Notes under the pieces: model-generated | Told to the model about the DNA's origin: nothing | The model's input: only the letters and a program-made list of their open reading frames with translations | Database searches by the model: none | Translations under genes and position numbers: made by a program | In this document: positions 12,685-23,299 of the stretch, piece after piece | Layout: the number at the start of each line of letters is the position of its first letter | How positions within the stretch are numbered: the first letter of the stretch is position 1 | Origin: Isoetes taiwanensis | Lineage: Eukaryota; Streptophyta; Lycopodiopsida; Isoetales; Isoetaceae | NCBI GenBank assembly: GCA_021234155.1 | Contig: JAJEKV010000060.1 | Span: 5,788,323 to 5,852,322 of the forward strand | Length of the DNA: 64,000 nucleotides | Direction of reading: 5' to 3'

Positions 12685-12797
12685 CGGTGAAAGCATGTTA
12701 GGGTGTCCCTTAAAAAGTATTATTTAGTGACTAAAAAGTATTCTAAAAGGTACCTGTGACTCCGCACTGGTACCGTGGTAATATGTCAATAAAAGGT
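12685..12797. mobile_element. MITE, truncated at LINE-2 junction
   Basis: The left inverted repeat and the first 110 bp of the MITE are present. It stops after GTCAATAAAAGGT and is joined to LINE-2. The same junction occurs at 19,958. Confidence 0.8.
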
Positions 12798-12800
12798 CGA

Positions 12801-13165
12801 AGAATTTACCCCAATTCGTAAGAATGCCCGAGGCCAAGGAGAAAGTATCCAAAGAAACCCTTCACATTCCGCAGAAATTCCTCTTTCGCCGCCACCAAGA
12901 AGAGAAAAGTGTCATCGGGCTAACCGTTAATAATCAGTCGGGACTACCATCCCCGCGATCCAAGCCCATCCACCACCCCCTCCTCCACCGCAGCCAAAAA
13001 ACAATCGAGACAAAGGCCTCCGCCACAATCGAACAAAAATGGTGCCAAAGGGCACCCCGACGCACCCTCTCGCCAAGGAGAAAAAGGCTGAGGGTTCACC
13101 CCGCACACCACCGTGAGTCTGCGGCCGACCTATGCGCCTTCATGATCGTTTTCGAAGCGGGACCA
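12801..13165 (-). mobile_element. LINE-2 reverse transcriptase fragment (module 1/2 junction)
   Basis: The minus strand encodes the RT palm: a block resembling FLFLIVAEPLSRLF, then the catalytic FADDTFLF box at about 12,908-12,925, then a stretch ending in TNWGKF. It is the duplicate of 19,961-20,324. It is cut at both ends, by a MITE fragment at 12,797 and by the start of module 2 at 13,166. Confidence 0.82.
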
Positions 13166-13849
13166 TGTGCAACCTTGAATGCCTCCATCCATATTTGCAT
13201 GGCCATCACCGACGATCATCTTTCTTTTTTTTTATTGATGTGATCGTGGACCTTTGTGCCCTTCCCCTTTTTAATCTTGATCTCGAACGTGGGCATGCGG
13301 CCAAGAGTTTTTGTGATAGCCTAAGGGCTATCCCCTGCAGCCCTGACTTTTGTGAATGGAAATGAGTTAATGAATCGTGAGCCCAAGCTCATTTTTAATT
13401 TGAGCTTCGGATATAGTTCTTGTGTATAATTTTAGTTTTGTCTTAACACTTGGCTTAACACCTATAACTTTAGTTTTCTTGTTCTACGCCAATGTGCTTC
13501 AGGATGCAGAGACACATAAGCCAAAATAAATTAGTTGTTATATATAATGTTTGTGTATGTGTAGTGAGCATGATCCGAATGGCACGTAACTTAAGAGGTC
13601 GTATGGCTCCAAAGCTTAATTGATCACCAATGTCTATTGTATTATACATCCAGAAATTTGGTCCTGATGAGTTAAACAAATATATCAAACGTAATAAACA
13701 ATGCAATGGGTTTAGGGTTGAATGGCAGCTGCCTTAGTTGTCTATGGTCTCATCATTGTCTTTGGATACCTGCCATATGCAAATGTTAGTATTGTATCAC
13801 AAATGTCAGTTCCCTTAAAAGCCTGTTGTAGATTAAACAAACCTGGTTA

Positions 13850-14760
13850 GTGAATGTGTTGCCCTCCTCGAATCTTGGTGTTGGTCCCGTGCCTTCAAAC
13901 ATATTTGTCCTTCAAGTCTTTTGTAAACTCCACATCCATTTCCCCGCCCGTGAGATTATGTCCTTGTCCACACCTATTTCGACCATTTCTCGAATGATCC
14001 TAGTCTTGTCTATGGCCTTATCTCCGTCATGCTGAGGGCCAGAACTGGCTGCTGCATAATTGACCCAATCTTGTGTGTCCAACCTCATGGAATTCCTGTG
14101 GCCAATCTCGCCCAAGGTGTCTCTGGGGTTCCCGTCTCCTCGCTGACCAAGTCCCATGTCTTCATTGATGACTTGATTGTGCAATAGAGTTTGGGACAGT
14201 CCACTGTGAGGGTGAACCCTTCTATGCTAATATCCTCGCATACCAAAGAACGCCACCCGAGCATAAGTGTGTATCCTCCAAGCTACACATAACCTCAACT
14301 TCTTTCTTCAAAAGATCATGGGCAATTGTGTGATCACCCATAACCGGTGTTGTCAATCCACACCTGACGCTCATAGTCCAACATGAATGATGGTTTAACT
14401 ATTGGAGCTCTAATTGGACTTATCCCTTGCCTCATCCTCATCCCCCGCTTTCACCTCTAACCTTTTGCTCTTCACCTCATCACTCATTGGCCTCGAAGCT
14501 AAAGATCGTGATCCACTTTTGAAATGCCCCCGGGTACATGAGTTCTATAAGTCTTGCAAGAGGATTCAAATTCAAATATTCGCTTCTTCTTATGTTCCTT
14601 TCTATTTTTGTTGTGCTCTCTTGATGCCTCTTTTGCCTTTCCACTTCCGCCTAGCAACCTCGAAGCCTCCTCGGCCGCAACTTGCTCATTCCTTAGTCTC
14701 GCAGCCTCAACCCTTCTAGATTCTCCTCACGGCCAAGGCCTTTTACGTGCTGTAGCCATC
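13850..14760 (-). pseudogene. Unrecognised coding-like region of the pogo module, copy 2
   Basis: Between the transposase and the module edge, the minus strand has broken open frames that are conserved in copy 3 (27,770-28,700). One gives DKTRIIREMVEIGVDKDIIS and WMWSLQ; another is rich in Arg, Glu and Ala (LRNEQVAARG in copy 3) and could form a coiled coil. It may be a transposase C-terminal extension or a second gene of the element. I recognise no family. Confidence 0.45.
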
Positions 14761-15108
14761 ACTAGAGATGTGCACCCTTCCAACCGGATCCGAGCTAAAC
14801 CCCTTCCTTTGCCTTCATGGCCTGAGACCATGGCCTGTAGGGGTCCGCGATATCCTCGCTGCTTTCAAGTTTACACATGCCTCGTGCTTCTCCCATGTCA
14901 CGAGAGCCGGCAGACAAGTTGCGCTTGAGGGCCTTTAAGGTTGCATCGATGGCATCATGGTTACCAACATGTGCTCCTTCTTGCTGAGATGGATGCACAT
15001 CATGACCTGCAATGTCCATATCCTCAAGTACATGTTCATGCTCACCAGTTGGCTGTTGGCCACCATGCTCACCAGTAGGCTGTTATGCCTCCCATAATCA
15101 CCTGTAAA

Positions 15109-16469
15109 TCAGCCATGTTGAATTGTTCCAATTCTCATCCTCCGTTGGCAGCCTCTTCCCCGGTCCCCACTTTGTATAATCTGCTCTATGGGCACCCTAC
15201 CAAACTTGCCACTTTCCTGGCCTGGCTTAACCTTATTCGAGTTGAACGGCCATACCCCAGTTGCTCTAAACCCCGCCTTGATGTTGCTAGGTGTCACCCC
15301 TGATTCAATGGCCTATGAAATGAGCTCTGCAATGTCCTCCCTCTTTGGCTATGTCCTTCCCTTTGCCAACCATATAGGAAGACCTCAACCTTTGAATGTT
15401 GCTTTGAATGGTGCAAAGCATGCCACATCCAAAGGTTGTAACCTATGGGATGTGGGTCGGGGCAAATGAATGCCCATTCCTTTAGTCGCCAAAATTCCAC
15501 ATGGTCGCCATGGCCATCGAATATTATAAAGTGTGGCCTTGATGGGGATAGTCCACCTAGGACATTAGCAAACAAAATGTGACAACCAGACTTGAATACC
15601 AAGAGTCATCCAGCCGTCAGGGTTGAATGTTCCCCGAATTGCCCCCTTCCTCATATCTTGCAATGTTATCTTGCCTCATCCGGTACCCTTTTGAAGATGT
15701 ACATATTAGGTATCTTGAACCCTTCAAAGATTTACACATATCAAGATTGTAACCCACTCCATGTGTTCATGACAACCTCACTTACCCTATTCTTCCCTTT
15801 CCTCCTATGATCTTCATGCCCTTCACCTTCCCAAATTTTGATGCCAGCCTCATCAAGATTCCAAATCCTAGAGGCCGAAATCAAACCGCCATAGATTTGC
15901 CCTGCATCAAAGATAGAAGTTATCCAAGTTTTTATCGGGGTCATAGCACGCCGCCGAAGCTATATCTAATGCCGCGACTTCTGGATGTCTTTGCTTGAAC
16001 AGCCTTTTGCACCATTTACTACCAGAACCCACGTAACTGAAGTTGTCCCTTCCATACCCATCTGTAGCCCTCTTTGACAACCAAGAGTGTAACCCCCATT
16101 CCCCTCGCCGCCCTAGAAAGTGCCCAGCTTAACTAATTTTTCCCTTTGTAGAGTTGTTAGAATATGAGGATTACCGCTTGTTTATGAGATATACGCCATA
16201 GAGCCACCCCTTATTGTTGACTTCGATGCCGTTTCTTCCGATGCCTCTCTAACGATATATCATACTCACTAACCTCATCTAATATGTCACCATTTTATCT
16301 TCACCATTGCCCTCGCTTTGGTTGGCCTCTCGGGTATTGTGGGGATGTAGCAATCGGATTTGTGGTGCCCAACGCTTCTCCCGTAAAGCGACCCGCTTCC
16401 TCGGCCAGAAGTTACCATGTTGCCGGCTTCACCATCGCCCTCCCCCCGTGGACTCCTTGTGGAAACCAT
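15109..16469 (-). pseudogene. Pogo/Tigger-like DDE transposase, copy 2
   Basis: The possible start ATG is at 16,469 (MVST). Next come the Psq-type and CENP-B-type helix-turn-helix region, then the DDE catalytic domain. The NLDEAG block lies at about 15,850-15,870, DGHGDHVEF near 15,500-15,520 (Ser replaced by Asp relative to copy 3), LQPLDVACF at 15,421-15,443, and ATGVWPFNSNKV near 15,230-15,260. The order and spacing fit pogo/Tigger transposases of about 450 residues. No single frame spans it. The three acidic catalytic positions are recoverable across frames, so part of the damage may be sequence error. Confidence 0.8.
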
Positions 16470-16680
16470 GTTCGTTGTCGGCTCCTCACGACCGATGTCG
16501 AGAAGCTTGAAAATTGAAGCCGGGTTGCCTTTATCCTATTGGGGCCATAGCGAGCCGGTATTCGAATTGATTTTGGTAATCGAAAGTGTCGGAATGGGTG
16601 CTAATTCAAGCAAGGCATTGAATTCTACTTTCGACCGACATGATCTGTTCTTAACGCAGTCACGAAGTTTGTAAATCTGT

Positions 16681-16802
16681 ACAACTATAGACATCGCTAC
16701 ACGACGGCGGGCAATAGGGCTAACGATAGCGAGCTCATACACAACTATAGACACCGCTACACGACAAAGAAAGTAACAGTGGCTAACGATAGCTGATCTC
16801 TC
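16681..16802. repeat. 60-bp tandem repeats upstream of transposase, copy 2
   Basis: ACAACTATAGACA occurs at 16,681 and 16,741, exactly 60 bp apart, each followed by CGCTACACGAC and CTAACGATAGC. They lie about 210 bp upstream of the probable transposase start. Confidence 0.8.
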
Positions 16803-17049
16803 ATAGGTACGCCTACATACACTAGTTGCACGACAGCGGGGGCACGAGGTAACGCAACAGAGCAACCCATAACGGCCAGAGGACGTCCATAAAGCATCAA
16901 CTGGAAACACACGTGGTGAAGCCCTACCACCATCCCACGCTAGAGGGGCCCAGTCGGCATGACACATGGCAATGTCGCACCGGCATGATGGGGGAGTGAT
17001 CCGTGCCCCGAGGGGCAGTCACAATAGGAGGCAACCATACCCTAGGAAT

Positions 17050-17560
17050 TAAATAAAAAATAAAAACCAGCGGAAATGCAGGCTTCAAGTGAAGGTTAGG
17101 GTGGGAATAGAGAAGTTACATTCATATAGTTTGCCCAATTCGTCTGGTATTGGGGAAGGATATTTTGGCAAAGGGCCAAAGACTAAGATTTTGATATGGT
17201 ATTGTATGGAAAAGGGTATGTTTAGGTAGTTTTGAGCAGCCTAAAATGGCTTAAGAAAATAATCTCCAATATGGGCGGATGGCTACCATGCATAAGCTAA
17301 AAAGGCCTCGGGTGCAGTTCAAAATTGGAAACCATGTGACGTGTGGTGTCGGGCAAAGCGGCTTTACGGCCGGGCCGGGTGCATGCCGAAGAGGCGGCCG
17401 GAGGAAGAGGCAAAGGTTGTGGATTTTCCGAGATGGTGTGCAATCCCACCTCGGATTAGAAGGGGCTTTTTTTTGTTTTAACATGTATATGGATGCGCGG
17501 GCTAGTGTGTTGAAGTCGCATACGCCTTTGAATAGGGCTTTGAGGAGGGTGTAGTTGGTG
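17050..17560. other. Conserved leader-like stretch between transposase and array, copy 2
   Basis: This roughly 500-bp stretch is shared by all three modules (9,945-10,450 and 30,985-31,500). The plus strand has a partly open frame rich in Arg and Lys (MATMHKLK start), which I do not recognise. It may be untranslated or regulatory sequence. Confidence 0.4.
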
Positions 17561-18369
17561 AGGATCCCATCGATCCGGACATCGGACGCCATTCTAGAAT
17601 GGGACGAAGCATGCATGTTTTTGCATGCGCATGGCGCGATGCCCGCTTCCGTTGGGAGTTCGCTATTTTAGCGCCATTTTCGCTTCGACTTTCATCGGCG
17701 CTTCTCCTCTCTCTCTCGCCAGCATCTTTATTCTTTGAATTATTTCCGCAGCGGGGGAGGGGCTTCTTCCCTACCGGTTTGGCCAATTTGGCGCTTCATG
17801 TCGCCCTTTCTCGCCTTTTTAGCCTCATCCCGCGGACCTTCGGCCCTCGATCCTAGTTTGTAAGGAAGTCCTTGGTATTCTGGGCGTTTGTTGGAGCAGG
17901 CGAGTCCCATTCTAGAATCCCATCGACTCCGGTGACATCGGGATCGCCATCTCTAGAATGGGACGAAGCATGTATGTTTTGTATGTATGCGGCGGGCGAT
18001 GCCCGCTCGGTTGAGTTCGCTATTTTAGGCGCTGCCTGATTCTCATCGGCGCTTTCCTCTTCTCTCTCGCCAGCATCTTTATTCTCTTTGAACCCACCCT
18101 CCCTTCTTTGTTTGTTATTGTATTTTTATCGCTGGCATCGCTACAGAATCAGCCCCTCCACTGAGGTTTGTTTTGTCTTGTTGTTTTGTTGGTGATGTGC
18201 GTGTACGTGTTAGCTTAATGCATCCGCTTTCTGAATTTTCCATTCGCGGGGTTTTGGGAGCCATTTTTATGCCTTACGCTTGTCAAAGCCCCTTTGCCGG
18301 GCTTATCACTAGGGTTTTTCCCTCGAAAACCCGGTAGGGCGGGTTTTTTAATCCCGTGATAAGCTTTCT

Positions 18370-18678
18370 GGTGAAAGCATGTTAGGTGTCCCTTAAAAAG
18401 TATTATTTAGTGACTAAAAAGTACTAAAAGGTACCTGTGATCTGGTATCGGTACCGTGGTAATATGTCAATAAAAGGTACATTTTAGAACTTTTATATAT
18501 ATTTTGGGCTTAGATAGCATTATATTTATCTTACCTTTTAAATATTAACACGCCCTTGACTTTTATTTTGGACTTTTGTACTAGTTTTAATGAAAAGAAA
18601 ATGAGAAAGTACCCAGCCTGGCACCTAGTGTATGTACTTTGCAGTTCCAAAAGTGGTACACCCTAACATGCTTTTACC
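18370..18678. mobile_element. MITE, complete copy in array 2 (about 310 bp)
   Basis: Same element and insertion site as 11,226-11,540. The left terminus GGTGAAAGCATGTTAGG and right terminus CCTAACATGCTTTTACC are present. It has no coding capacity. Confidence 0.85.
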
Positions 18679-19841
18679 CTCTTCGGTGTACACTAGCCCA
18701 AATTTTATTAGCATTGTATTTTGTTGGGGTCCAAATGATATAATTGAATTTTTCCTTTATTTTTTTTTTTATGGGGTAGTTCGCGTGATGTGTGCTACCC
18801 ACTATCCACCATTAGAGTAAAAAATCGGAGATGAATGAGAAGCAAGTCTTCCTTCTCTCTCGCCAGCATCTTTATTCTCTTTGAATTATTTCCAGCAGGA
18901 GGGGCTTTTCCCGCCGGGTTTGGCCAATTTGGCGCTTTTTTTCATGTTTTTCGCCCTTTCTCGCCTTTTAGCCTTTCATCCCGCGGACCTTCGCCTCGAT
19001 CCTAGTTTGTAAGGAAGTCCTTTGGTATTCTACATTTGTTGAGTTTTATAGTCCCATTCTAGAATCCCATCGATCCGGTGAGACATCGGATCGCCATTCT
19101 AGAATGGGACGAGCATGCATGTTTTGCATGCATGGCGGCGATGCCCGTCTCTCGTTGGAGTTCGCTATTTTAGCGCCATTTCGCTCGACTTCATCGGCGT
19201 TCCTTCTCTCTCAAAGCAGACTTTATTCTTCTTTGACTATTTCCTGTGTGAGAGGCTTCTTCCCCGGGTTTGGCCAATTTGGCGCTTTTCATGCCGTCCT
19301 TTTCGCCTTTTAGCCTTCATCCCGCGGACCTTCGCCCTCGATCCTAGTTTGTAAGGAAGTCCTTGGTATTCTAAGTTTGTTGGTTTTGCGAAGCCCCATT
19401 CTAGAATCCCATCGATCCGAGACATCGATCGCCATTCTAGAATGGGATGAGCATGCATTGTTTTGCATGCGTGCATGCAGCGCGATGCCCGCTCGGGTTG
19501 GGAGTTCGCTATTTTAGGCTTTCTTCGCCGACTTTTCATCTTACTTCCTTTCTCTCTCTCGCCAGCATCTTTATTCTCTTTGAACCCACCCTCCCCTTCT
19601 TTGTTATTGTATTTTATCGCTGTGGGCACAGCCCCTCCACCCGGGAGGTTTGTTTTGTCTTGTTGTTTTGTTGGTGATGTGCGTGTACGTTACCGAAAAG
19701 ACTGCTTCGACTTTTCCATTCGTGGGTTTTGGGAGCCATTTTTATGCCTTACGCTTGTCAAAAGCCCCTTTGTCAAGGTTTATCACTAGGGTTTTTCCTC
19801 GAAACCCGAAGGGCTGGGTTTTTAATCCCGTGATAAGCTTT

Positions 19842-19958
19842 CATGTGAAAGCATGTTAGGGTGTCCCTTAAAAAAGTATTATTTAGTGACTAAAAAAGAA
19901 TTTAAAAAGGTACCTGTGGACCGGGTAATCGGGTACCGTGTAATATGTCAATAAAGGT
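19842..19958. mobile_element. MITE, truncated at LINE-2 junction (module 2)
   Basis: Same truncated MITE as 12,685-12,797, ending at the same internal base and joined to LINE-2. The shared break shows that modules 1 and 2 arose by duplication, not by independent insertions. Confidence 0.8.
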
Positions 19959-21033
19959 CTTAAGAATTTACCCCAATTCGTAAGAATGCCCGAGGCCAAG
20001 GAGAAAGTATCCAAAGAAACCCTTCACATTCCGCAAATTCCTCTCGCCACCAAGAAGAGAAAAGTGTCATCGGCGAACCGGGTTAATAATCATCACTACC
20101 ATCCCCGCATCCGGCCCATCCACCACCCCTCCTCCACCGCGCAGCCTAAAAACAATCGAGACAAAGGCTCCGCCACAATCAGAATAAAAATGGTGCCAAA
20201 GGGCACCCCCGACGCACCCTCCGCCTAAGGAGAAAAGGCGGAGGGTTCACCCCGGCACACCACCGTAGTCTGCGGCTGACCTATGCAGCGTAGCTTCATG
20301 ATCGTTTTCTCAGAAGCGTGGACCATGTTCTCAACGCTAACATCATGGCGTATAAGAACTCCTAACGACACTATCATAAGCTTTGGCAAAGTCAAGCTTA
20401 AGATAGGCAATGCCTTGACCTGCTCTCCCGGCCCAATAAAGGCCCCTATAAGCTTAAATATTAGTCAAAATGTTCCTCCCAGAACAAAACCTGATCGCAC
20501 CTTACTAATGGAAGAAGTCAACACCGGCTTTAACTTCTCGGCCAGTGGCTTTAATAATCTTGTACACGAGAGGACAACAAGGATATAGGCCTCTAATCAT
20601 TAATAGTAGAAGGTCGCTTTAACCTTAGAATCAAGGAAATGCATGCGATTCAAGATCCTATCCATGTGAGAAGACCACAAAGAACTCAAGATACACCCGC
20701 ACACGTGACTCACCAAATTTCACTCCCAATAAGTCCGAAAGAACCCACAGTGGATGCCATCCAGCCCGTGACATTTATCCTTGGCCATGCACATACATGC
20801 CTCCGCTTAAATCCTCTCCGAGAGCTCCTCGCCCAAGCTCTCACGCAGGAGGTAAAATAGATGGCTTAACAAATGTTCCAAAACAAGCCTCGATCTCCCC
20901 GCCATAGGGAAGAGGCGCCAAGGCAAAAAACCCGAGAAATGAGCATGCACATACCTCTCAATCTCTCAGCTGGATCCTCCAAAGTCCCACCATCGCAAAG
21001 CAAGGGACGCATAGATGCCGATATCGCCACCGC

Positions 21034-21606
21034 TTAGTCAAGCCCAAGAACACCGACGAACTTGTATCCCCCCTCCTTCAACTGGTAAGGGTCGCCTTCA
21101 CACACCATGCACTTTAATCCGCCCAAAGCAACAATACGCCGCAACATCGCATTCTCCCTAATGCCATCGGCGGTCAAGGCCTCAATCTTCTCCAACTCCC
21201 GATAAAGACTATGCAACTCCCGCCGCCTCGCATTGCGACACGCCGGCTTACCAAAGACCTTAGCAAAACGCTTAACCCGCCAACGCCAGCCACCATACCG
21301 CATATACCCCTTCGAGATGAAAGGTATCAAGCCACAACTCCCGCACTGGGCCGAAATCCGCGATTTTAAGCCGTGTTCAAACGGAACACCGTCCGAGAAG
21401 GCCGAGAGGCAACCGCACTCGACCGACAAAACCCGAGGGTAATGATCGAAATGGAGGTAGACAGAATCGCCATTCCCGCTAGAGGGCACACCATCCACGC
21501 GCATGGGGAAGCATAGCACCGGGTCATGCTCTAGCATACCGCCCGCACTAATCTGCTTATTACAATAGGTGAAAGACAAGTCCCTGTGGACCCCAACCAA
21601 GGCCAA
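21034..21606 (-). pseudogene. LINE-2 ORF2 segment: end of endonuclease and linker to RT
   Basis: This is the longest open stretch in the LINE (190 codons). Its first part contains DHYPRVLSVE, which fits the end of the endonuclease (the SDH-type region of L1 endonucleases). Its second part is basic and helical (RRRELHSLYRELEKIEAL), as in the endonuclease-RT linker. The upstream stretch encodes FIASSYGRTSGGTLIAWK-like sequence, matching the endonuclease core. It is part of ORF2, not a separate gene. Confidence 0.65.
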
Positions 21607-22256
21607 ATCTCAAGAACAAACGAGACCACATCGGGTCCCTCTCAAATCCCCCGCACAAGTCGGTGTTGTAACTGTAGCCATCTTCTACTCGCCTACCATA
21701 TTGAAATCCCCTAACAACAACCAAGCAACCCAAGAACCCACCAAGGGCTCAGAACTTATTCCCCATCAGGCCCACAAAGCACCCCTCACGAGAAGGCTAA
21801 TTAGGGGCATAAACATTAACAATCCCCCACTCTTGCCCGCCTCCAACCACTTAATTATTGCCCACCGACCAAACTCCTCCGTCACGCAGAGTATGTGACT
21901 CGCACATCCATCTTCCAAGCAATAAGAGTACCCCCACTAGTCCGCCCGTAAGAAGAAGCAATAAAGCCAAACCGCTTACTAACCATATTCATGAGCCGAC
22001 ATATCACCCCTGTGGACACTTATGCTCATGAATGCAAACAATATCGACGAACCGCCGGTGCCAAAGAAACACGGCCCTCTTACTACTAGAGGACCGCACC
22101 CCAAGACATTCCAACCGAGGATCGACCTATTCATCCTGCAGGAGAAGTGTCCAGCCCCACATGCCTACCCACCGTGCCATCAGCCCACTCCACCGAAGTC
22201 GAAGATTCAGAGCCAGAGGATTAATCACAAAGAATGTGACCCACACCGCTTCTACG

Positions 22257-22382
22257 TGATATTCCACTTCCAACACGTGTTGGAAGTCCCCGTGCACCTC
22301 CACAAAGTCATGGGCCACAACTGCGGATATTCCACTTCCAACACGTGTTGAAGTCCCCTGTGCACCTCCATAGAGTCATGGG
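22257..22382. repeat. Two direct copies of a roughly 63-70-bp unit in LINE-2
   Basis: A unit beginning ATATTCCACTTCCAACACG and ending ATGGGCCACA is repeated once with few changes (22,257 and 22,327). Each copy carries the palindrome CCAACACGTGTTGG or a one-base-shorter form. Confidence 0.85.
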
Positions 22383-22842
22383 CCACACTAGTCTCTACCT
22401 CCAACCGGGTTGCTCCAGCCACCTCATGCTCAAAGACATACCGCCATCGACATCCCCAAATAGATCACTCACACAACCCCCCCCCCTCGATCTAGCCACA
22501 ACCAAATCATCTCGAGCCCTCCCCCGAGCCACCACGCCCCTAGCCCCGCTTATCAGCGCCAGAAGAGTAAGCCTCGCCTCCCCCCCACACCACCTCTCCC
22601 AACCACACCACCTCGCCCAACTCCACTCATCGCACCACCTGGAAGTCCTCGCCTCAGGACTCTCGTGAACCGAGGAATCCCGCCCTCGTGATCAACACCG
22701 CAACCCCTACTACATCACAAGCACCAGACAGGGACTAGTGATCATCAACAGGTCAAATGGTAGCACAATAGATGGAAACATCCGGCCGCTTCGTCTCGAG
22801 CCATTCAAAAGCTTCAATCGAAAAAAAAAATGCCGTGGACCA

Positions 22843-23270
22843 CTACGACCGGAAGAGAAGTGGGCACAGTCGCAGCAGTGCAGCAACACGCATCTTGGGG
22901 ACCTCGCACAATAGAATGAGCCAAATATACACCCGTGCCATTGGCCATAGAAACCAAGAAATCAGCACCATCGTGTCGAGGAAGATCCCAACCGAACCAA
23001 CACGGATTTTAACCGATGTCAAAGAACCGGGTGGACATTGCCGAGTATAATACCGATACAACACATATGAATCACCCAACGATCCACCCCCGACTAACCA
23101 ATTGCCGCACGTAAGACTCAAATCAAACATGATTAGGAAGAAATTATTTGGTAAGAATTTCAGACCCGATACCTTGGCAAACCAATCCGCCTGATGTCCA
23201 AAGAAGCCAAGAGCTAAACCTCCTCGTGTCCAATATGTAACCCGTGAAATAGCCCAACACCGCAAAATGA
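22843..23270 (-). pseudogene. LINE-2 ORF1-like (DUF4283-type) region
   Basis: The minus strand reads LKFLPNNFFLIMFD, then NWLVGGG, then a basic stretch before ARVYIW. This resembles the DUF4283 RNA-binding-like domain of plant LINE ORF1 proteins (FFL.F, then an AR(V)xxx segment). The zinc-knuckle that usually follows could not be shown. It is an open frame of 140 codons with a doubtful start. Confidence 0.45.
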
Positions 23271-23299
23271 AACTAGATTCTCAATGGTCCAACATGCCC

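Larger units (their letters stand above)
10441..12797 (+). repeat. Hairpin-unit array 1
   Basis: Four palindromic blocks lie at about 10,450-10,490, 10,781-10,840, 11,902-11,954 and 12,243-12,300. The consensus hairpin has arms GTCCCATTCTAGAAT / ATTCTAGAATGGGAC, with a nested CGATCCGA / TCGGATCG stem. A second small inverted repeat (GCATGCATG, TTTTG spacer) follows directly. Units alternate: a short one of about 340 bp, then a long one of about 1.1 kb that carries a MITE. The array ends where a truncated MITE meets LINE-2. Confidence 0.85.
13166..17560 (-). mobile_element. Pogo/Tigger-like module, copy 2
   Basis: Collinear with 27,070-31,500 from its first bases (CCATGTGCAACC). From low to high coordinate it contains: a poly-T and AT-rich start, an unrecognised coding-like region (13,850-14,760, minus), the transposase (15,109-16,469, minus), the 60-bp repeats (16,681-16,802), and a leader-like stretch (17,050-17,560) before the hairpin array. 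I could not identify terminal inverted repeats for the element, so its true ends are uncertain. Confidence 0.8.
17561..19958 (+). repeat. Hairpin-unit array 2
   Basis: Palindromic blocks lie at about 17,566-17,606, 17,909-17,968, 19,052-19,110 and 19,394-19,450. Spacing is about 340 bp within a pair and about 1.1 kb between pairs, as in array 1. The long unit contains GGGTTTTTCC...CTCGAAAACCC flanked by GCTTATCAC / GTGATAAGC arms, then the MITE. The period from one second-of-pair hairpin to the next is about 1,485 bp. Confidence 0.85.

Noticed and set aside
10441-12797. Repeated palindromic blocks considered as a CRISPR array
   Set aside because: Units are 340 bp and 1.1 kb, spacers are shared rather than unique, no cas-like genes exist, and the DNA is clearly eukaryotic.
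21034-21606. 190-codon open frame considered as a separate gene
   Set aside because: It lies between endonuclease-like and RT blocks of LINE-2 on the same strand, with linker-like composition, so it is part of LINE ORF2.
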